64,000 nucleotides of DNA. Source: an uncultured Flavobacteriaceae bacterium. GTDB taxonomy: Bacteria; Bacteroidota; Bacteroidia; Flavobacteriales; Flavobacteriaceae. The DNA lies in NCBI GenBank assembly GCA_947493175.1, contig CANLQD010000002.1, positions 1-64,000 on the forward strand. Reading direction: 5' to 3'. Positions 26,447 to 35,937 of this stretch are shown in pieces. A model generated the notes under the pieces. The model saw only the letters and a program-made list of their open reading frames with translations, was not told where the DNA came from and ran no database searches. A program made the position numbers and the translations under genes. Every line of letters starts with the position of its first letter. The stretch's first letter is position 1.

Positions 26447-27199
26447 ATGAGAATAATACCCGCTATAGATATTATTGAAGGCAAGTGTGTTCGACTATCA
26501 AAAGGTGACTACGATACCAAAAAAGTGTATGATGAACACCCGCTGGAGGTAGCCAAACGGTTTGAGGCCCATGGCATACAATACCTGCATTTGGTCGACT
26601 TGGACGGCGCAAAGTCCAAACACATCGTAAACCATGCTGTTCTAGAACAAATTGCGGTTAAAACCAGTTTGCAAATTGATTTTGGTGGGGGCTTAAAGAC
26701 CAACGAAGACCTGCGCATTGCCTTTGAGTCGGGTGCTCGCCAAATTACGGGAGGTAGTATCGCGGTGAAAGATAAGGAAACCTTTGCCCATTGGATCCAT
26801 ACATATGGCGCCGATCGCATCATACTAGGGGCCGATGCCATGAATGAAAAAGTAGCGGTATCGGGCTGGCAAGAAGAATCGAACGAAGAGTTGCTCCCTT
26901 TTATAGAATTCTATCTAGAAAAAGGAATTCAATATGTAATTTGTACCGATATCAGTAAAGATGGTATGTTAGCGGGACCTGCATTTTCATTGTATAAAAA
27001 GATCATCGATTCATCGGTTCTGACGGATACCCAACAAGGGGCAAACGATTTAAAGCTAATAGCCTCAGGAGGAATTTCTACCTTTGAGGAATTACCAAGA
27101 CTGGCAGAAATCGGATGTGAAGGCGTTATTATCGGGAAGGCCATTTACGAAAATAGAATCAGTTTAAAACAATTGGAAGGCTTTATTGTTGAAAACTAG
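26447..27199 (+). CDS. hisA: ProFAR isomerase
   Basis: 250-residue (beta/alpha)8 barrel with [21 protein letters not shown] (catalytic Asp), [35 protein letters not shown] (second Asp) and [10 protein letters not shown]. Converts ProFAR to PRFAR in histidine synthesis. Confidence 0.96.
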   Translation: MRIIPAIDIIEGKCVRLSKGDYDTKKVYDEHPLEVAKRFEAHGIQYLHLVDLDGAKSKHIVNHAVLEQIAVKTSLQIDFGGGLKTNEDLRIAFESGARQITGGSIAVKDKETFAHWIHTYGADRIILGADAMNEKVAVSGWQEESNEELLPFIEFYLEKGIQYVICTDISKDGMLAGPAFSLYKKIIDSSVLTDTQQGANDLKLIASGGISTFEELPRLAEIGCEGVIIGKAIYENRISLKQLEGFIVEN

Positions 27200-27242
27200 G
27201 TCCGACAGGTTTTCATAACCCTAGGAGCCACAAAAGACCGGC

Positions 27243-27755
27243 ATGGAAGAATTGTTTAAGGAGGAGTTTGTTCAGAATGCCTTATACCGCATGGATGAGA
27301 GTACGCGAATGAACACCATATCGTTAGAGCAACTTTCCGAAGATGAGGTTTGGAAACGCCCGAACGCGTCATTGAGTAGTGTCGGGAATTTAATATTACA
27401 TCTATGCGGTAATATTACCCAGTATGTTATCGCCTCTTTAGGGGAAACTGAAGATATACGACAACGAGATCAGGAGTTCTCCACAGAATCGGGGTATACC
27501 AAAGCAGAACTTCTTCAAAAACTAACGGAAACCGTAGAAAGGGCAAAACGAACCATCAATGATGCCAACCAGCAACAGTTTGTTCGGAAAAGAGAGGTGC
27601 AAGGTTTTTATTTCTCAGGAATCGGGGTGGTGGTGCATGCCGTGGAGCACTATTCATACCACACAGGACAAATCGCCTTTTGGGTAAAACAATTGAAAAA
27701 CAAGGATTTGGGTTTTTATGAAGATGTTGACCTTACTATTAAAAACAAAACCTGA
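27243..27755 (+). CDS. DinB-like / DUF1572 protein in his operon
   Basis: 170 residues, a four-helix-bundle protein of the DinB superfamily. Likely metal ligands are the His in LILHLCGNITQYV and the His residues in HAVEHYSYHTGQIAFWVKQL. It lies 43 bases after hisA and before hisF. Related proteins use small thiols as co-substrates in some bacteria, but nothing fixes a role here. Confidence 0.8.
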   Translation: MEELFKEEFVQNALYRMDESTRMNTISLEQLSEDEVWKRPNASLSSVGNLILHLCGNITQYVIASLGETEDIRQRDQEFSTESGYTKAELLQKLTETVERAKRTINDANQQQFVRKREVQGFYFSGIGVVVHAVEHYSYHTGQIAFWVKQLKNKDLGFYEDVDLTIKNKT

Positions 27756-27862
27756 TTTAACGGAAAAGTACAAGGGTTGAAATAAAAGGTGTGAGAAACT
27801 GACATGTAAACCGCTTGAAAAAATAACAAATGATGTTAATATATACCGTAATTACCATGAAT

Positions 27863-27903
27863 GTATTTCGTATTTCGAACCTCAAACCTCGTACCTTTTA
27901 GCG
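27863..27903 (+). repeat. Repeat-like element before hisF
   Basis: GTATTTCGTATTTCG (27863-27877) followed by AACCTCAAACCTCGTACC and TTTT. It shares the TATTTCG unit with the hairpin before hisH, but no matching left arm was found. Confidence 0.4.
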
Positions 27904-28659
27904 ATGCTGGCAAAAAGAATCATACCCTGTTTGGACATTAAGGACGGTCGTACCGTAAAGGGTGTCAACTTCGTTGATTTACGAGATGCCGGTGATCCGG
28001 TGGAATTAGCGGAAATCTATAGCAAAGAAGGTGCCGATGAGTTGGTTTTTTTAGACATTTCGGCTACGGAACAAAAAAGGAAAACGCTGGCAGAATTGGT
28101 GTTTCGTGTTGCACAGAAAGTGAGCATTCCTTTTACGGTGGGTGGAGGTATCTCCTCGGTCGAGGATGTAGATATGCTATTACAGAATGGGGCCGATAAG
28201 GTTTCGATCAATTCCTCTGCGGTGAAGAATCCGCAGTTGATCAATGACCTCGTGGCCAAGTTCGGTTCCCAATGTATTGTGGTAGCCATTGATGCAAAAC
28301 AGATCAATGGTGAATGGAAAGTTCATTTGGTAGGTGGCAAAGTACCTACCGAACTTGATTTGTTCGAGTGGGCAAAAGAAGTCGAGGATCGGGGAGCAGG
28401 AGAAATCCTTTTCACCTCTATGGACCATGACGGTACCAAGAACGGCTTCGCAAATAAAGCACTTGCCCATTTGTCCACAACACTGAATATTCCTATCATT
28501 GCTTCTGGAGGCGCAGGCAATATGCAACATTTTGAAGATACCTTTACAAAGGGTAGGGCAGATGCCGCTTTGGCCGCTAGTGTTTTCCACTTTAAGGAAA
28601 TCCCGATAACAACGTTAAAAAGGAAATTGCAAGCGAACGGAATACCCGTTCGAATCTAG
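27904..28659 (+). CDS. hisF: Imidazole glycerol phosphate synthase, cyclase subunit
   Basis: 251-residue (beta/alpha)8 barrel: [19 protein letters not shown] (catalytic Asp), [48 protein letters not shown] (second Asp) and [11 protein letters not shown]. Works with HisH to form IGP and AICAR. Confidence 0.97.
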   Translation: MLAKRIIPCLDIKDGRTVKGVNFVDLRDAGDPVELAEIYSKEGADELVFLDISATEQKRKTLAELVFRVAQKVSIPFTVGGGISSVEDVDMLLQNGADKVSINSSAVKNPQLINDLVAKFGSQCIVVAIDAKQINGEWKVHLVGGKVPTELDLFEWAKEVEDRGAGEILFTSMDHDGTKNGFANKALAHLSTTLNIPIIASGGAGNMQHFEDTFTKGRADAALAASVFHFKEIPITTLKRKLQANGIPVRI

Positions 28660-28676
28660 AAAAAGAGTTAGATACA

Positions 28677-29330
28677 TTGATCAAGGCAACAGTACAAGAC
28701 AGAAAATTGGTGGTCGACATTTTGGTGGAGGCTTTCTATCCTTTACAAGATGACAACTCCATTAATCTTATAGTTCGGCACGATGAAAGACGCCTATACC
28801 GGATGCGTGTGCTGATGGAGTATTTATTTGATAAAGCAATGCGGACAGGGGAGATTTTTTTGTCCGACAATATGGGAAGTTGTCTCCTCGTCACCTATGC
28901 ACATAAAGACCGATTTAGTTTTTCAAAATTGGTATCCACTATGCGGCTGGCCCTATTTTGTATTGGTTTTCCAAGGATTGGAAAGGTATTGCGACGTCAA
29001 AAAATAATTCAGCGCAACTATCCCAATGGAAAGTACATACGCCCTATGATCTTTGCGGTCAAGAACGAGTATCAAGGTACGGTTACCGCGGCTAAGTTGA
29101 TCATGCAGGTATACAAAGAGAAGCAAGATGTAGAATTGCCGATTATTGTAGATACGGCAAGCGAAGATTTGGTGAGGCTCTATCAGAAATTTGGGCTTCG
29201 AATTTTCAATACCGAGAACGAATTGGGTTTTCCTATTTATATGCTGCGAATGGAAAAGGTTCCTGAAATGACGAGGGAAGGAAAGCAACAAAAGAAAAAG
29301 ATACCACATGAATCAAGAATTCAAGTTTAA
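28677..29330 (+). CDS. GNAT-like acyltransferase between hisF and hisIE
   Basis: 217 residues starting at TTG 17 bases after hisF. Its C-terminal half has a GNAT-like look: NEYQGTVTAAKLIMQVYKEK in place of the usual cofactor loop, then VRLYQKFGLRIFNTENELGFPIYMLRM. The N-terminal part contains helices and the run FSKLVSTMRLALFCIGFPRIGK. The C-terminus is basic and overlaps hisIE by 23 bases. The loop is degenerate, so activity is uncertain. Confidence 0.7.
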   Translation: MIKATVQDRKLVVDILVEAFYPLQDDNSINLIVRHDERRLYRMRVLMEYLFDKAMRTGEIFLSDNMGSCLLVTYAHKDRFSFSKLVSTMRLALFCIGFPRIGKVLRRQKIIQRNYPNGKYIRPMIFAVKNEYQGTVTAAKLIMQVYKEKQDVELPIIVDTASEDLVRLYQKFGLRIFNTENELGFPIYMLRMEKVPEMTREGKQQKKKIPHESRIQV

Positions 29331-29928
29331 TACACCGAATTGGGCCAAGGCCGACAACGGACTCATCCCCGCCATCATTCAGGATGCAAATACAAAAAGC
29401 GTTCTGATGCTTGGCTATATGAACGAAGAAGCGCTGACCAAAACCCAGCAGACAAAAAAGGTTACCTTTTATAGCCGAAGTAAAAAGCGATTGTGGACCA
29501 AAGGGGAAGAGAGTGGTCATTTTTTGAATTTAGTGGACATTAAAAATGACTGTGATCAAGATTCCCTTCTGATATCCGTACACCCAAAAGGGCCTACCTG
29601 CCACACCGGCACCGATACCTGCTGGGGTGAGGAAAACAACGATAGTTTTGGATTTCTGTCCCGTTTGGAAGAAGTTATCGAACAACGACGCACTGCGGCC
29701 GACGGCAACGTTTCCTATGTAGCTTCCCTATTTGAAAAAGGAATCAACAAAATAGCGCAAAAAGTGGGGGAGGAAGCCGTCGAGACGGTCATTGAAGCCA
29801 AAGATGACAATGACGACCTATTTTTAAATGAGAGTGCCGACCTACTTTTTCATTACTTGATATTGTTACAAGCAAAAGGATTTAGGTTGAAGAATATTGA
29901 AGCTGTGCTGAAATCACGGGAAAAGTAG
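29308..29928 (+). CDS. hisIE: Bifunctional phosphoribosyl-AMP cyclohydrolase / phosphoribosyl-ATP pyrophosphatase
   Basis: 206 residues. HisI part (about 1-115): MLGYMNEEALTKT, TFYSRSKKRLWTKGEESGH and the zinc-ligand Cys motif GPTCHTGTDTCWG. HisE part (about 120-206): LEEVIEQRR, KIAQKVGEEAVETVIEAK and NESADLLFHYLILL. Together they do steps two and three of histidine synthesis. Last his gene of the operon. Confidence 0.97.
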   Translation: MNQEFKFNTPNWAKADNGLIPAIIQDANTKSVLMLGYMNEEALTKTQQTKKVTFYSRSKKRLWTKGEESGHFLNLVDIKNDCDQDSLLISVHPKGPTCHTGTDTCWGEENNDSFGFLSRLEEVIEQRRTAADGNVSYVASLFEKGINKIAQKVGEEAVETVIEAKDDNDDLFLNESADLLFHYLILLQAKGFRLKNIEAVLKSREK

Positions 29929-29932
29929 CCCC

Positions 29933-31075
29933 ATGAAATTGGTGTTGGATTTTTTGTTGATCGCGGGGTTCTTACTGACGGCAATCATTATTATTTTTTT
30001 ATGTAAGCGAAAGGAAAAGGAAGTATCGCATAAAATACTTATAGTCATTTTTTCCTGGATTTCATTGGTGTTTCTATCGTATTACGCTTATTTGCATCAA
30101 ATACCGTTCTTATTTTACGTTACTTTTCCATTTTCGAACAGTATCGACGTTTTCATTGGACCGTTATTCTGGTTATACGTGCAGGGTGTTAGCGGTACCT
30201 TTAGAAATGGTGCTAAAGCCATACTTCCACACTTTGCTTTTCCAATCCTTTATTGGATTGGAATCACACTACCAGTGCTCGTTGGTATGTTGTTTGATGG
30301 TTATGAGATCAGCTATCTCGACCACCTGTTTCCGTACGTGCTCTTTACCATATCGTATTCTTTAGGGTATTGTCTTTTTACGTTCTTCAGATTAAAACAT
30401 TTTCAGCAATTGATGAAACGGCAGTATTCGAATCTGGAAAATAAAAATTTAGACTGGATAAAGCGACTTTTGTTGGGAACAATGCTTATTATGACCATTA
30501 GTCTTATAACCAGCGTTTATGAGACTATTGTCGGAGACCAAGGATGGGACATCGATTTTCTAACCGTGATTCCGATTACTTTTTTAGTGGCTTATACCGG
30601 GTACTATGGCATTTCTCAAAGTAGTGTTTTGCTTCCGGACTTTTTAAGGGCCTCTGAGCATAATGAATTTTCGAATAGGGCAGCAGCCTTAAAATCGAAG
30701 GTCCTACGATATCAGTACGATATCAAGGATATGGAAAACTTGGAGGAAACGCTCAACCAAGTCATGGAATCGAAAAAACCTTTTTTAGACGAAAACCTGA
30801 CATTGACGATACTGGCGCGTATGCTTCAAGTATCCGATAAAAAACTATCGACCTTGTTGAACCAAAACATGGGAATATCATTCTATGATTACATCAATGG
30901 TTATAGGGTCGAAGAAGTAAAAAAAACATTATTGCTACCTGATTCCGAAAAATTCACCTTGCTTGCTATTGCCTATGATTGTGGTTTTAAGTCGAAATCT
31001 AGCTTCAACCGCATTTTTAAAAAAATAGAAAAGCGTTCCCCATCGGAGTATCGCAAAAGTATTTTACCTGCCTAA
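29933..31075 (+). CDS. Membrane AraC-family transcription regulator
   Basis: 380 residues. Residues 1 to about 230 hold several membrane helices (for example LVLDFLLIAGFLLTAIIIIFL and FAFPILYWIGITLPVLVGML). The C-terminal ~100 residues are an AraC DNA-binding domain with both helix-turn-helix motifs (LARMLQVSDKKLSTLLNQNMG and LLAIAYDCGFKSKSSFNRIFKK). This membrane-HTH layout is common in Bacteroidota. Just downstream lies a perfect 14-base palindrome before an S41 peptidase gene, a plausible target. Confidence 0.9.
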   Translation: MKLVLDFLLIAGFLLTAIIIIFLCKRKEKEVSHKILIVIFSWISLVFLSYYAYLHQIPFLFYVTFPFSNSIDVFIGPLFWLYVQGVSGTFRNGAKAILPHFAFPILYWIGITLPVLVGMLFDGYEISYLDHLFPYVLFTISYSLGYCLFTFFRLKHFQQLMKRQYSNLENKNLDWIKRLLLGTMLIMTISLITSVYETIVGDQGWDIDFLTVIPITFLVAYTGYYGISQSSVLLPDFLRASEHNEFSNRAAALKSKVLRYQYDIKDMENLEETLNQVMESKKPFLDENLTLTILARMLQVSDKKLSTLLNQNMGISFYDYINGYRVEEVKKTLLLPDSEKFTLLAIAYDCGFKSKSSFNRIFKKIEKRSPSEYRKSILPA

Positions 31076-31083
31076 AAGGGTGC

Positions 31084-31122
31084 CAATACCGGTATTGAGA
31101 CGACCCAAAAAGCTCTAATTTG
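31084..31122 (+). promoter_or_regulatory. Palindromic operator and promoter before S41 peptidase gene
   Basis: CAATACCGGTATTG (31084-31097) is a perfect 14-base inverted repeat. Its last three bases (TTG) can serve as a -33 element, followed by 18 bases and TAATTTG (31116-31122), close to the -7 box. Overlap of palindrome and -33 box suggests an operator. Confidence 0.5.
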
Positions 31123-31158
31123 TTGATTTGTACCCTACAATTCAAAAAACAATGTACT

Positions 31159-32553
31159 ATGTATCTTAAAAAACGATTATTAACTATGAGCGCCCTGTTG
31201 TTCATGGGGTGCTATATGCTTGCACAAGTTTCAAAAGAAGCCGAAGGCGTCTGGATGGCTCGTGGTTACGGTTGGGTGACCGAAATCGATTCTGAGAAAA
31301 TTCGGATATATGACCTTTCCCAGGTTGCCTGTTTCCCTAGTGAAGAATATCCGATAGCCCTATTTGAAGGCGGGATCTCTGTTGACCAGGGAGTGCTTAT
31401 GCTACAACGTGGTGTTACCCAATACAAGTTTGACCGTATCGAAATACTGCCCCCTTTGTGCAAAAAGAAGTTATCTAAAAAAGCGTTAAAAAACCCAGTG
31501 CTGAACTTCGAAATTCTTTGGAACACCTTTTACGAACAGTATGCTTATTTTCAAGAACGTAAGGTCGATTGGCAGGCGATGTATGATACTTACCGAAAAC
31601 GGGTTAATGAGAAAACAAGTGAGGCCGAGTTGTTTGCCATTTGTGATGCCATGTTAGCGGAATTGAATGATGGTCATGTAGGAATCGAAGGGCCAGATAG
31701 GATTATGAAAAAAGCAGCGGTCATAGGTAATTGGGACTCGCGGCCCGATGCGGATTTCAGTGGTACACGACAGGCAGTCGTTGCAAAGTATCTAAAAAAA
31801 CCACGACGTCACAATATTTCACGCACCATTTGGGGGAAGATCAATGATAGTATTGGATACATACAGTTGAACAGTATGGGTACACAAGGTGATTATGGTA
31901 TTGAACCGAACACTCCTGTCAAGGAAGCACAGAAACTGTATAGAAAGTATTTGGCAGGCAATCCCGATGTGTTCAATGATGACATCAATGGAATGAACCG
32001 GATTATGAAAGAGGTACTAAACGATTTGGGGGATACACAAAAAATTATTTTAGACCTCCGTTTCAATGGTGGAGGGGAAGATATGGTCGGTCTTGCGGCA
32101 CTAAGTCATTTCATCTCTGAAGAGAAGACCGTATTCTATAAGAAGGTAAGGGTTGGGGATTCTTTTTCGGAAGCCTACACCTTTGCACTTTCACCGGCTG
32201 TAACAGCCTATTCCGGTAAACTGTACCTACTGCAAAGCCATTGGTCGGCCAGTGCCGCCGAGATCCTATTACTTTCTAGTATGTCATTCAATAACATAGA
32301 AAGATTGGGGTCGCCCTCAGAAGGCATCTTTTCGGATATTTTGGAGAAAAAACTTCCGAATGGATGGGAGTTCGGACTATCTAATCAAGTGTACCAAGAT
32401 ACCAAGGGTATAAGCTACGAAGCGAAAGGCGTTCCTGTTCATATTGATATGGCATATCCGAAAGACGAATACAAGTTTGTTGAAAAATTGAAGAATGATT
32501 TAAAAACCACGGGAGATGCGGCTATTGAATATGTTTTGAACAAACAAGAATGA
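31159..32553 (+). CDS. S41-family peptidase (C-terminal processing peptidase-like)
   Basis: 464 residues with a signal peptide (MYLKKRLLTMSALLFMGCYMLAQ); the LFMGC might also be a lipobox. The middle has a tricorn-like region (LAELNDGHVGIEGP). The catalytic domain has IILDLRFNGGGEDMVGLAAL and the nucleophile region SHWSASAAEILLLSS. The frame opens at TTG 31120, but ATG 31159 places a clean signal sequence at the N-terminus and is preferred. Probable periplasmic serine peptidase. Confidence 0.85.
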   Translation: MYLKKRLLTMSALLFMGCYMLAQVSKEAEGVWMARGYGWVTEIDSEKIRIYDLSQVACFPSEEYPIALFEGGISVDQGVLMLQRGVTQYKFDRIEILPPLCKKKLSKKALKNPVLNFEILWNTFYEQYAYFQERKVDWQAMYDTYRKRVNEKTSEAELFAICDAMLAELNDGHVGIEGPDRIMKKAAVIGNWDSRPDADFSGTRQAVVAKYLKKPRRHNISRTIWGKINDSIGYIQLNSMGTQGDYGIEPNTPVKEAQKLYRKYLAGNPDVFNDDINGMNRIMKEVLNDLGDTQKIILDLRFNGGGEDMVGLAALSHFISEEKTVFYKKVRVGDSFSEAYTFALSPAVTAYSGKLYLLQSHWSASAAEILLLSSMSFNNIERLGSPSEGIFSDILEKKLPNGWEFGLSNQVYQDTKGISYEAKGVPVHIDMAYPKDEYKFVEKLKNDLKTTGDAAIEYVLNKQE

Positions 32554-32659
32554 ATTGAGCCAAGTGGGGGAGGTCCTATCGACATATGACGAACCGTCTC
32601 GCATGGCTTTTCCCAGACAGGTAGCATGGGTTCCTTTAATATTTATGCGACACTAGGTG

Positions 32660-33379
32660 CTACTTCTTGATGATTTGTGAAGAACCTGTCAATTGCTTTC
32701 TTTCAATGATCGCATCTCCGGTATAGGTTAAACTGCTGGCTCCAGAAGCATCAATATATATCGATTCGGTTATGGAAAGCATGGCATCACTGGCTCCGGA
32801 CAGTTTAATGTCCAGATTTTGTACCCTGAAATCAAGATTACGAAGTTCGCTACTTCCTGACAGGGAAGCCTCTAATCGGCCGGCACTTCCAAAAAGATCA
32901 CTATTGGAGGCGCCATGGGAATCCAAACGTAACCTAGAAACATTCATTTCCCCATAAAAAGTAGAAGCTCCCGAAAGGTCGATTTCGGCATCCCTGACGA
33001 CTAATGGGTTTTCCAAGGTAATATTGGAAGCCCCTGAAGCCGAAAAATAGGTGAGGTCACGGGTCGTTATAAAAACATTCAAGGTTGCGTTCCCCTTAAT
33101 ATTGGTGTAGTTCTTCAATCGAACGATCAGATTGTTTTGTCGCTTTTCTGCAATAATATATTCCTGAACATCGGCATTGGCCTCTATCACAATGTGTTCC
33201 TCGGTTTCTGAAAAGCTTATAAAAACATGAAAGGCATCGGATACCTTTACGCCCGTGAATCCAGAAATAGTTACCTCTTCCCTTGTGACTTCCCCGGCGA
33301 CCCTTATGGTGTCTTTGTAACATGAAGTGCTAAGGGTGCCAATAAGCAGCAGCAGTATGAACGATATCTTTGATTTCAT
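32660..33379 (-). CDS. DUF2807 (GIN domain) lipoprotein
   Basis: 239 residues with lipobox LSTSC20. The rest is a right-handed beta-helix with repeated SGAS turns (YFSASGASNITL, EIDLSGASTFYG, KLSGASDAML, YIDASGASSLTY), typical of DUF2807 proteins of Bacteroidota, thought to be cell-surface or adhesin-like. It is the most distal of the minus-strand genes behind the ECF sigma gene; a 205-base gap separates it from the barrel gene. Confidence 0.88.
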   Translation of the reverse strand: MKSKISFILLLLIGTLSTSCYKDTIRVAGEVTREEVTISGFTGVKVSDAFHVFISFSETEEHIVIEANADVQEYIIAEKRQNNLIVRLKNYTNIKGNATLNVFITTRDLTYFSASGASNITLENPLVVRDAEIDLSGASTFYGEMNVSRLRLDSHGASNSDLFGSAGRLEASLSGSSELRNLDFRVQNLDIKLSGASDAMLSITESIYIDASGASSLTYTGDAIIERKQLTGSSQIIKK

Positions 33380-33584
33380 TTTCGATTGTTTGATGATTGA
33401 TTATAATACATGGAGGTTTTTTTGTTCCATTGAAAGGGTACTGGCAGCCAGTAATCTTTCCAAGAACGAAAAACCTTGTCGTCTTCAGTTTGTGGTTTTA
33501 AGAAAACCTGATTTTTTTGGGAGAATACGAATTGGGTCTCAATTTTTTGATGTCCGATGGGGGTCTTATCTGAATTTTTTCCGC

Positions 33585-34244
33585 TCATCGTATATTTTTT
33601 TTGTACCGGTTTCGACCCATATTAAAAACACCTACTTTGACGCCGATACCTGCCGAAAAGCCGTTAAGCCGGGAAATATTGCTATTTTCAATATTGAATC
33701 TGTTGGAAATACGATATTTTACTCCCGCCTCTAATTGCAAGTAACGGGATACGTTAAAAAGTGCACTAACCCCCGGTTCCACGACAAAAATGACATCTAC
33801 ATCGTCAAAATCATCTTCGAACTCCTCTTCGTCAAAGTCTTCCCCTATATATCCTACAGCGCCAAGACCTATTAATACTGGGAACGATAGGTTTACCTTC
33901 GATTTACTGAAAAGAATAGGTTCTAAATGTAGCCCTCCATAAGCTCCGAATAAATCCTCGTTTCGGGTAAACGCATCGTTATAAAAGTTTTGGTCAGAGT
34001 AGAAAAATTTCCCCTCAAAACCAACTTCGAACTGTTGATTGGCCACATAGGCTATTTTAAGTCCGCCGATATAGGTGTCCTTACCATTGATTTCTCCATA
34101 ATGGGTTGTAAAGCCCAGGTATACTCCGTGTACCACATTGTTGCGATCGTTGAACTCAAGGTAATCGCCCGAGTCGTCCTGTGCGGTCACAAAGTGGCAC
34201 ATACCGGCTATAAGCAGTGCTAAAAATAATCTGTGTTGTTTCAT
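33585..34244 (-). CDS. Outer-membrane beta-barrel protein
   Basis: 219 residues with signal peptide MKQHRLFLALLIAGMCHFVTAQ and amphipathic strands (VHGVYLGFTTHYGEI, GLKIAYVANQQFEVGFEGKFF, LQLEAGVKYRI, GFSAGIGVKVGVF). The frame is open 60 bases further to ATG 34304, but ATG 34244 has an A/G-rich upstream stretch and a proper signal peptide start. Probably in the sigma-factor operon. Confidence 0.8.
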   Translation of the reverse strand: MKQHRLFLALLIAGMCHFVTAQDDSGDYLEFNDRNNVVHGVYLGFTTHYGEINGKDTYIGGLKIAYVANQQFEVGFEGKFFYSDQNFYNDAFTRNEDLFGAYGGLHLEPILFSKSKVNLSFPVLIGLGAVGYIGEDFDEEEFEDDFDDVDVIFVVEPGVSALFNVSRYLQLEAGVKYRISNRFNIENSNISRLNGFSAGIGVKVGVFNMGRNRYKKNIR

Positions 34245-34316
34245 ATGTTCTTTTTTGATTGTTATTGGTAAGGACAAGGATTTTTTGGGAAGGTTGCACT
34301 TCAACGCTTTTTTTAA

Positions 34317-35429
34317 CTATTTCACTTCTTTTAGAAGCACCACTCCTTTTTTTCCTTTTACGGAAATTTTTCCGGAGCGGCTTGTTCCATAGGAAGCGTT
34401 TATCTTGCGTATTCTTTTTCCTTTGTCTATCATTTCGGATGCTACGTTGTCAAAAGACTTCGGCAACCGAAGCAGCCCCTCTTCCAAAACTGCATCGAAA
34501 TCAAAGGACAGGCCTATAATGTTTAAACTAATTTCCGAAGATTCTTGATTTATGATAAGCTGTGCATCTTCGTTTTGTATATGATGTACCTTAAAATCCG
34601 AAAGTTTCATTTTAAGGTCTACCTGCTCTAGCAATGTATGTATTTGTAGGTTCGTGAACCTAAGTTCCCCGTTGAGTGTACCTATCTCTTTAAGGTCAAC
34701 TCTATCTTTATTGGAATACAATTCAAGGGATGCCGCTTTTTCAATGTCAATATCCGAACCATCGCTGGTAATTCTAAGGTCTTTGCAAGTTTTCATATCC
34801 AAACTACCGTTTTTAAGTCGAAGATTTCCGTATACGATCGATTTTGCCCTTAGTTTCCCAAATTTCAAATCGATATCGGTTGAATTCAAATCTTTATTGA
34901 TCCAGATATCACCATGTTGAACGCTTGCCTTTAACTCTCCATACCATCCATCTAGAACGAGGTCTCCAAAGGTGTTGGTAATCTTAAGTTCTGCATGAAG
35001 TGGTACGTTTAGGGTATAACTGATCTTTAAATTGCTTTTATCAAAATTAAAGGGGTTGGCCTTATCAAAATATTTGGCAAAAAAGCCGGTATTTTTCTCC
35101 GCTATTTCGGTTCGTACCGATAGATAATTATCCATTTCCTTGATAATAGGGCTAATACGCTTCAAAAGACTTTCGGCATTTTCTATTTTTTTATGGGTAA
35201 CATCAACTGTCATCGTTAGTGATACCTTGTCTTGGTCCCAACCGTTGATAGTGATATCGCCATACTTGTTTTCCAAAGACAACACGCCCGAATTTCCCAA
35301 CGAGAAAGATTTTTCGATTTTTTTCGATACTTTTTGCTGGGCAATGAGCGGCTGGCTACATAGGAGAACAAGCATCATCCACATCAAATTTTTATAAGGT
35401 GAAATAATCATCAGTACTATGTTTTGCAT
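34317..35429 (-). CDS. DUF4097-type beta-helix surface protein
   Basis: 370 residues: signal peptide (NLMWMMLVLLCSQPLIAQ) then parallel beta-helix turns such as SLENKYGDITINGWDQDKV, ITNTFGDLVLDGWYGELKASVQHGDIWINK. The start overlaps the upstream gene by 38 bases; internal Met codons at 35411 or 35384 are possible alternatives. The family is often encoded behind sigma and anti-sigma genes, as here. Confidence 0.85.
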   Translation of the reverse strand: MQNIVLMIISPYKNLMWMMLVLLCSQPLIAQQKVSKKIEKSFSLGNSGVLSLENKYGDITINGWDQDKVSLTMTVDVTHKKIENAESLLKRISPIIKEMDNYLSVRTEIAEKNTGFFAKYFDKANPFNFDKSNLKISYTLNVPLHAELKITNTFGDLVLDGWYGELKASVQHGDIWINKDLNSTDIDLKFGKLRAKSIVYGNLRLKNGSLDMKTCKDLRITSDGSDIDIEKAASLELYSNKDRVDLKEIGTLNGELRFTNLQIHTLLEQVDLKMKLSDFKVHHIQNEDAQLIINQESSEISLNIIGLSFDFDAVLEEGLLRLPKSFDNVASEMIDKGKRIRKINASYGTSRSGKISVKGKKGVVLLKEVK

Positions 35430-35931
35430 CGTTGATTTGTTGTAATAAGCGTTCTATGAGTTCTATTCTTTTCTTATAGTTTTGCACAATGGCCTCCAGA
35501 ACCTTCTCGTTGTCGAGGTTTTTTTCCATTTCCGATTTTAGAAATAGGTACTCCTCATCAAGTTCTTCGATGAACGACAAGAACTCTTTCTTATCTGTTT
35601 CCGACAGCTTAGGATGATTTTGTACTAACCTTATTTGGTCGGCTACCAAACCGGTATAATGCATGTCTATTTCATTTAGTTCTTGACTTAACTGAGAACC
35701 CTCTCCACTATTTGTTCGGTCGAATACCGTTAATGTAGCTATGGAAGCAATTCCTATGAGGATGATAACAGTTGCGGCAATACGCATCCAGGAAGTCTTC
35801 CAAAATGGGACATGTTCCGGGCCCGACTGTTCAAGCTCGGCACTGATTCGGCCCCACATCTTGCCTTTATCTAGCGTATGCTCATTAAATACTGCCCTGT
35901 TGTCTACAATGTGCTTTTCAAAATCGTCCAT
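35392..35931 (-). CDS. Membrane protein, probable anti-sigma factor
   Basis: 179 residues: an N-terminal cytoplasmic part (FEKHIVDNRAVFNEHTLDKGKMWGRI), one membrane helix near residues 47-67 (WMRIAATVIILIGIASIATLTVF), and a periplasmic coiled-coil region (EELDEEYLFLKSEMEKNLDNEKVLEAIVQNYKKRIELIERLLQQIN). It is encoded right after an ECF sigma factor, so anti-sigma is the best inference, although no zinc anti-sigma motif is present. Confidence 0.75.
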   Translation of the reverse strand: MDDFEKHIVDNRAVFNEHTLDKGKMWGRISAELEQSGPEHVPFWKTSWMRIAATVIILIGIASIATLTVFDRTNSGEGSQLSQELNEIDMHYTGLVADQIRLVQNHPKLSETDKKEFLSFIEELDEEYLFLKSEMEKNLDNEKVLEAIVQNYKKRIELIERLLQQINDAKHSTDDYFTL

Positions 35932-35937
35932 TACATC

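Noticed and set aside
34245..34304. Longer N-terminus for the OMP barrel on the minus strand
   Set aside because: Would bury the signal peptide behind 20 polar residues.
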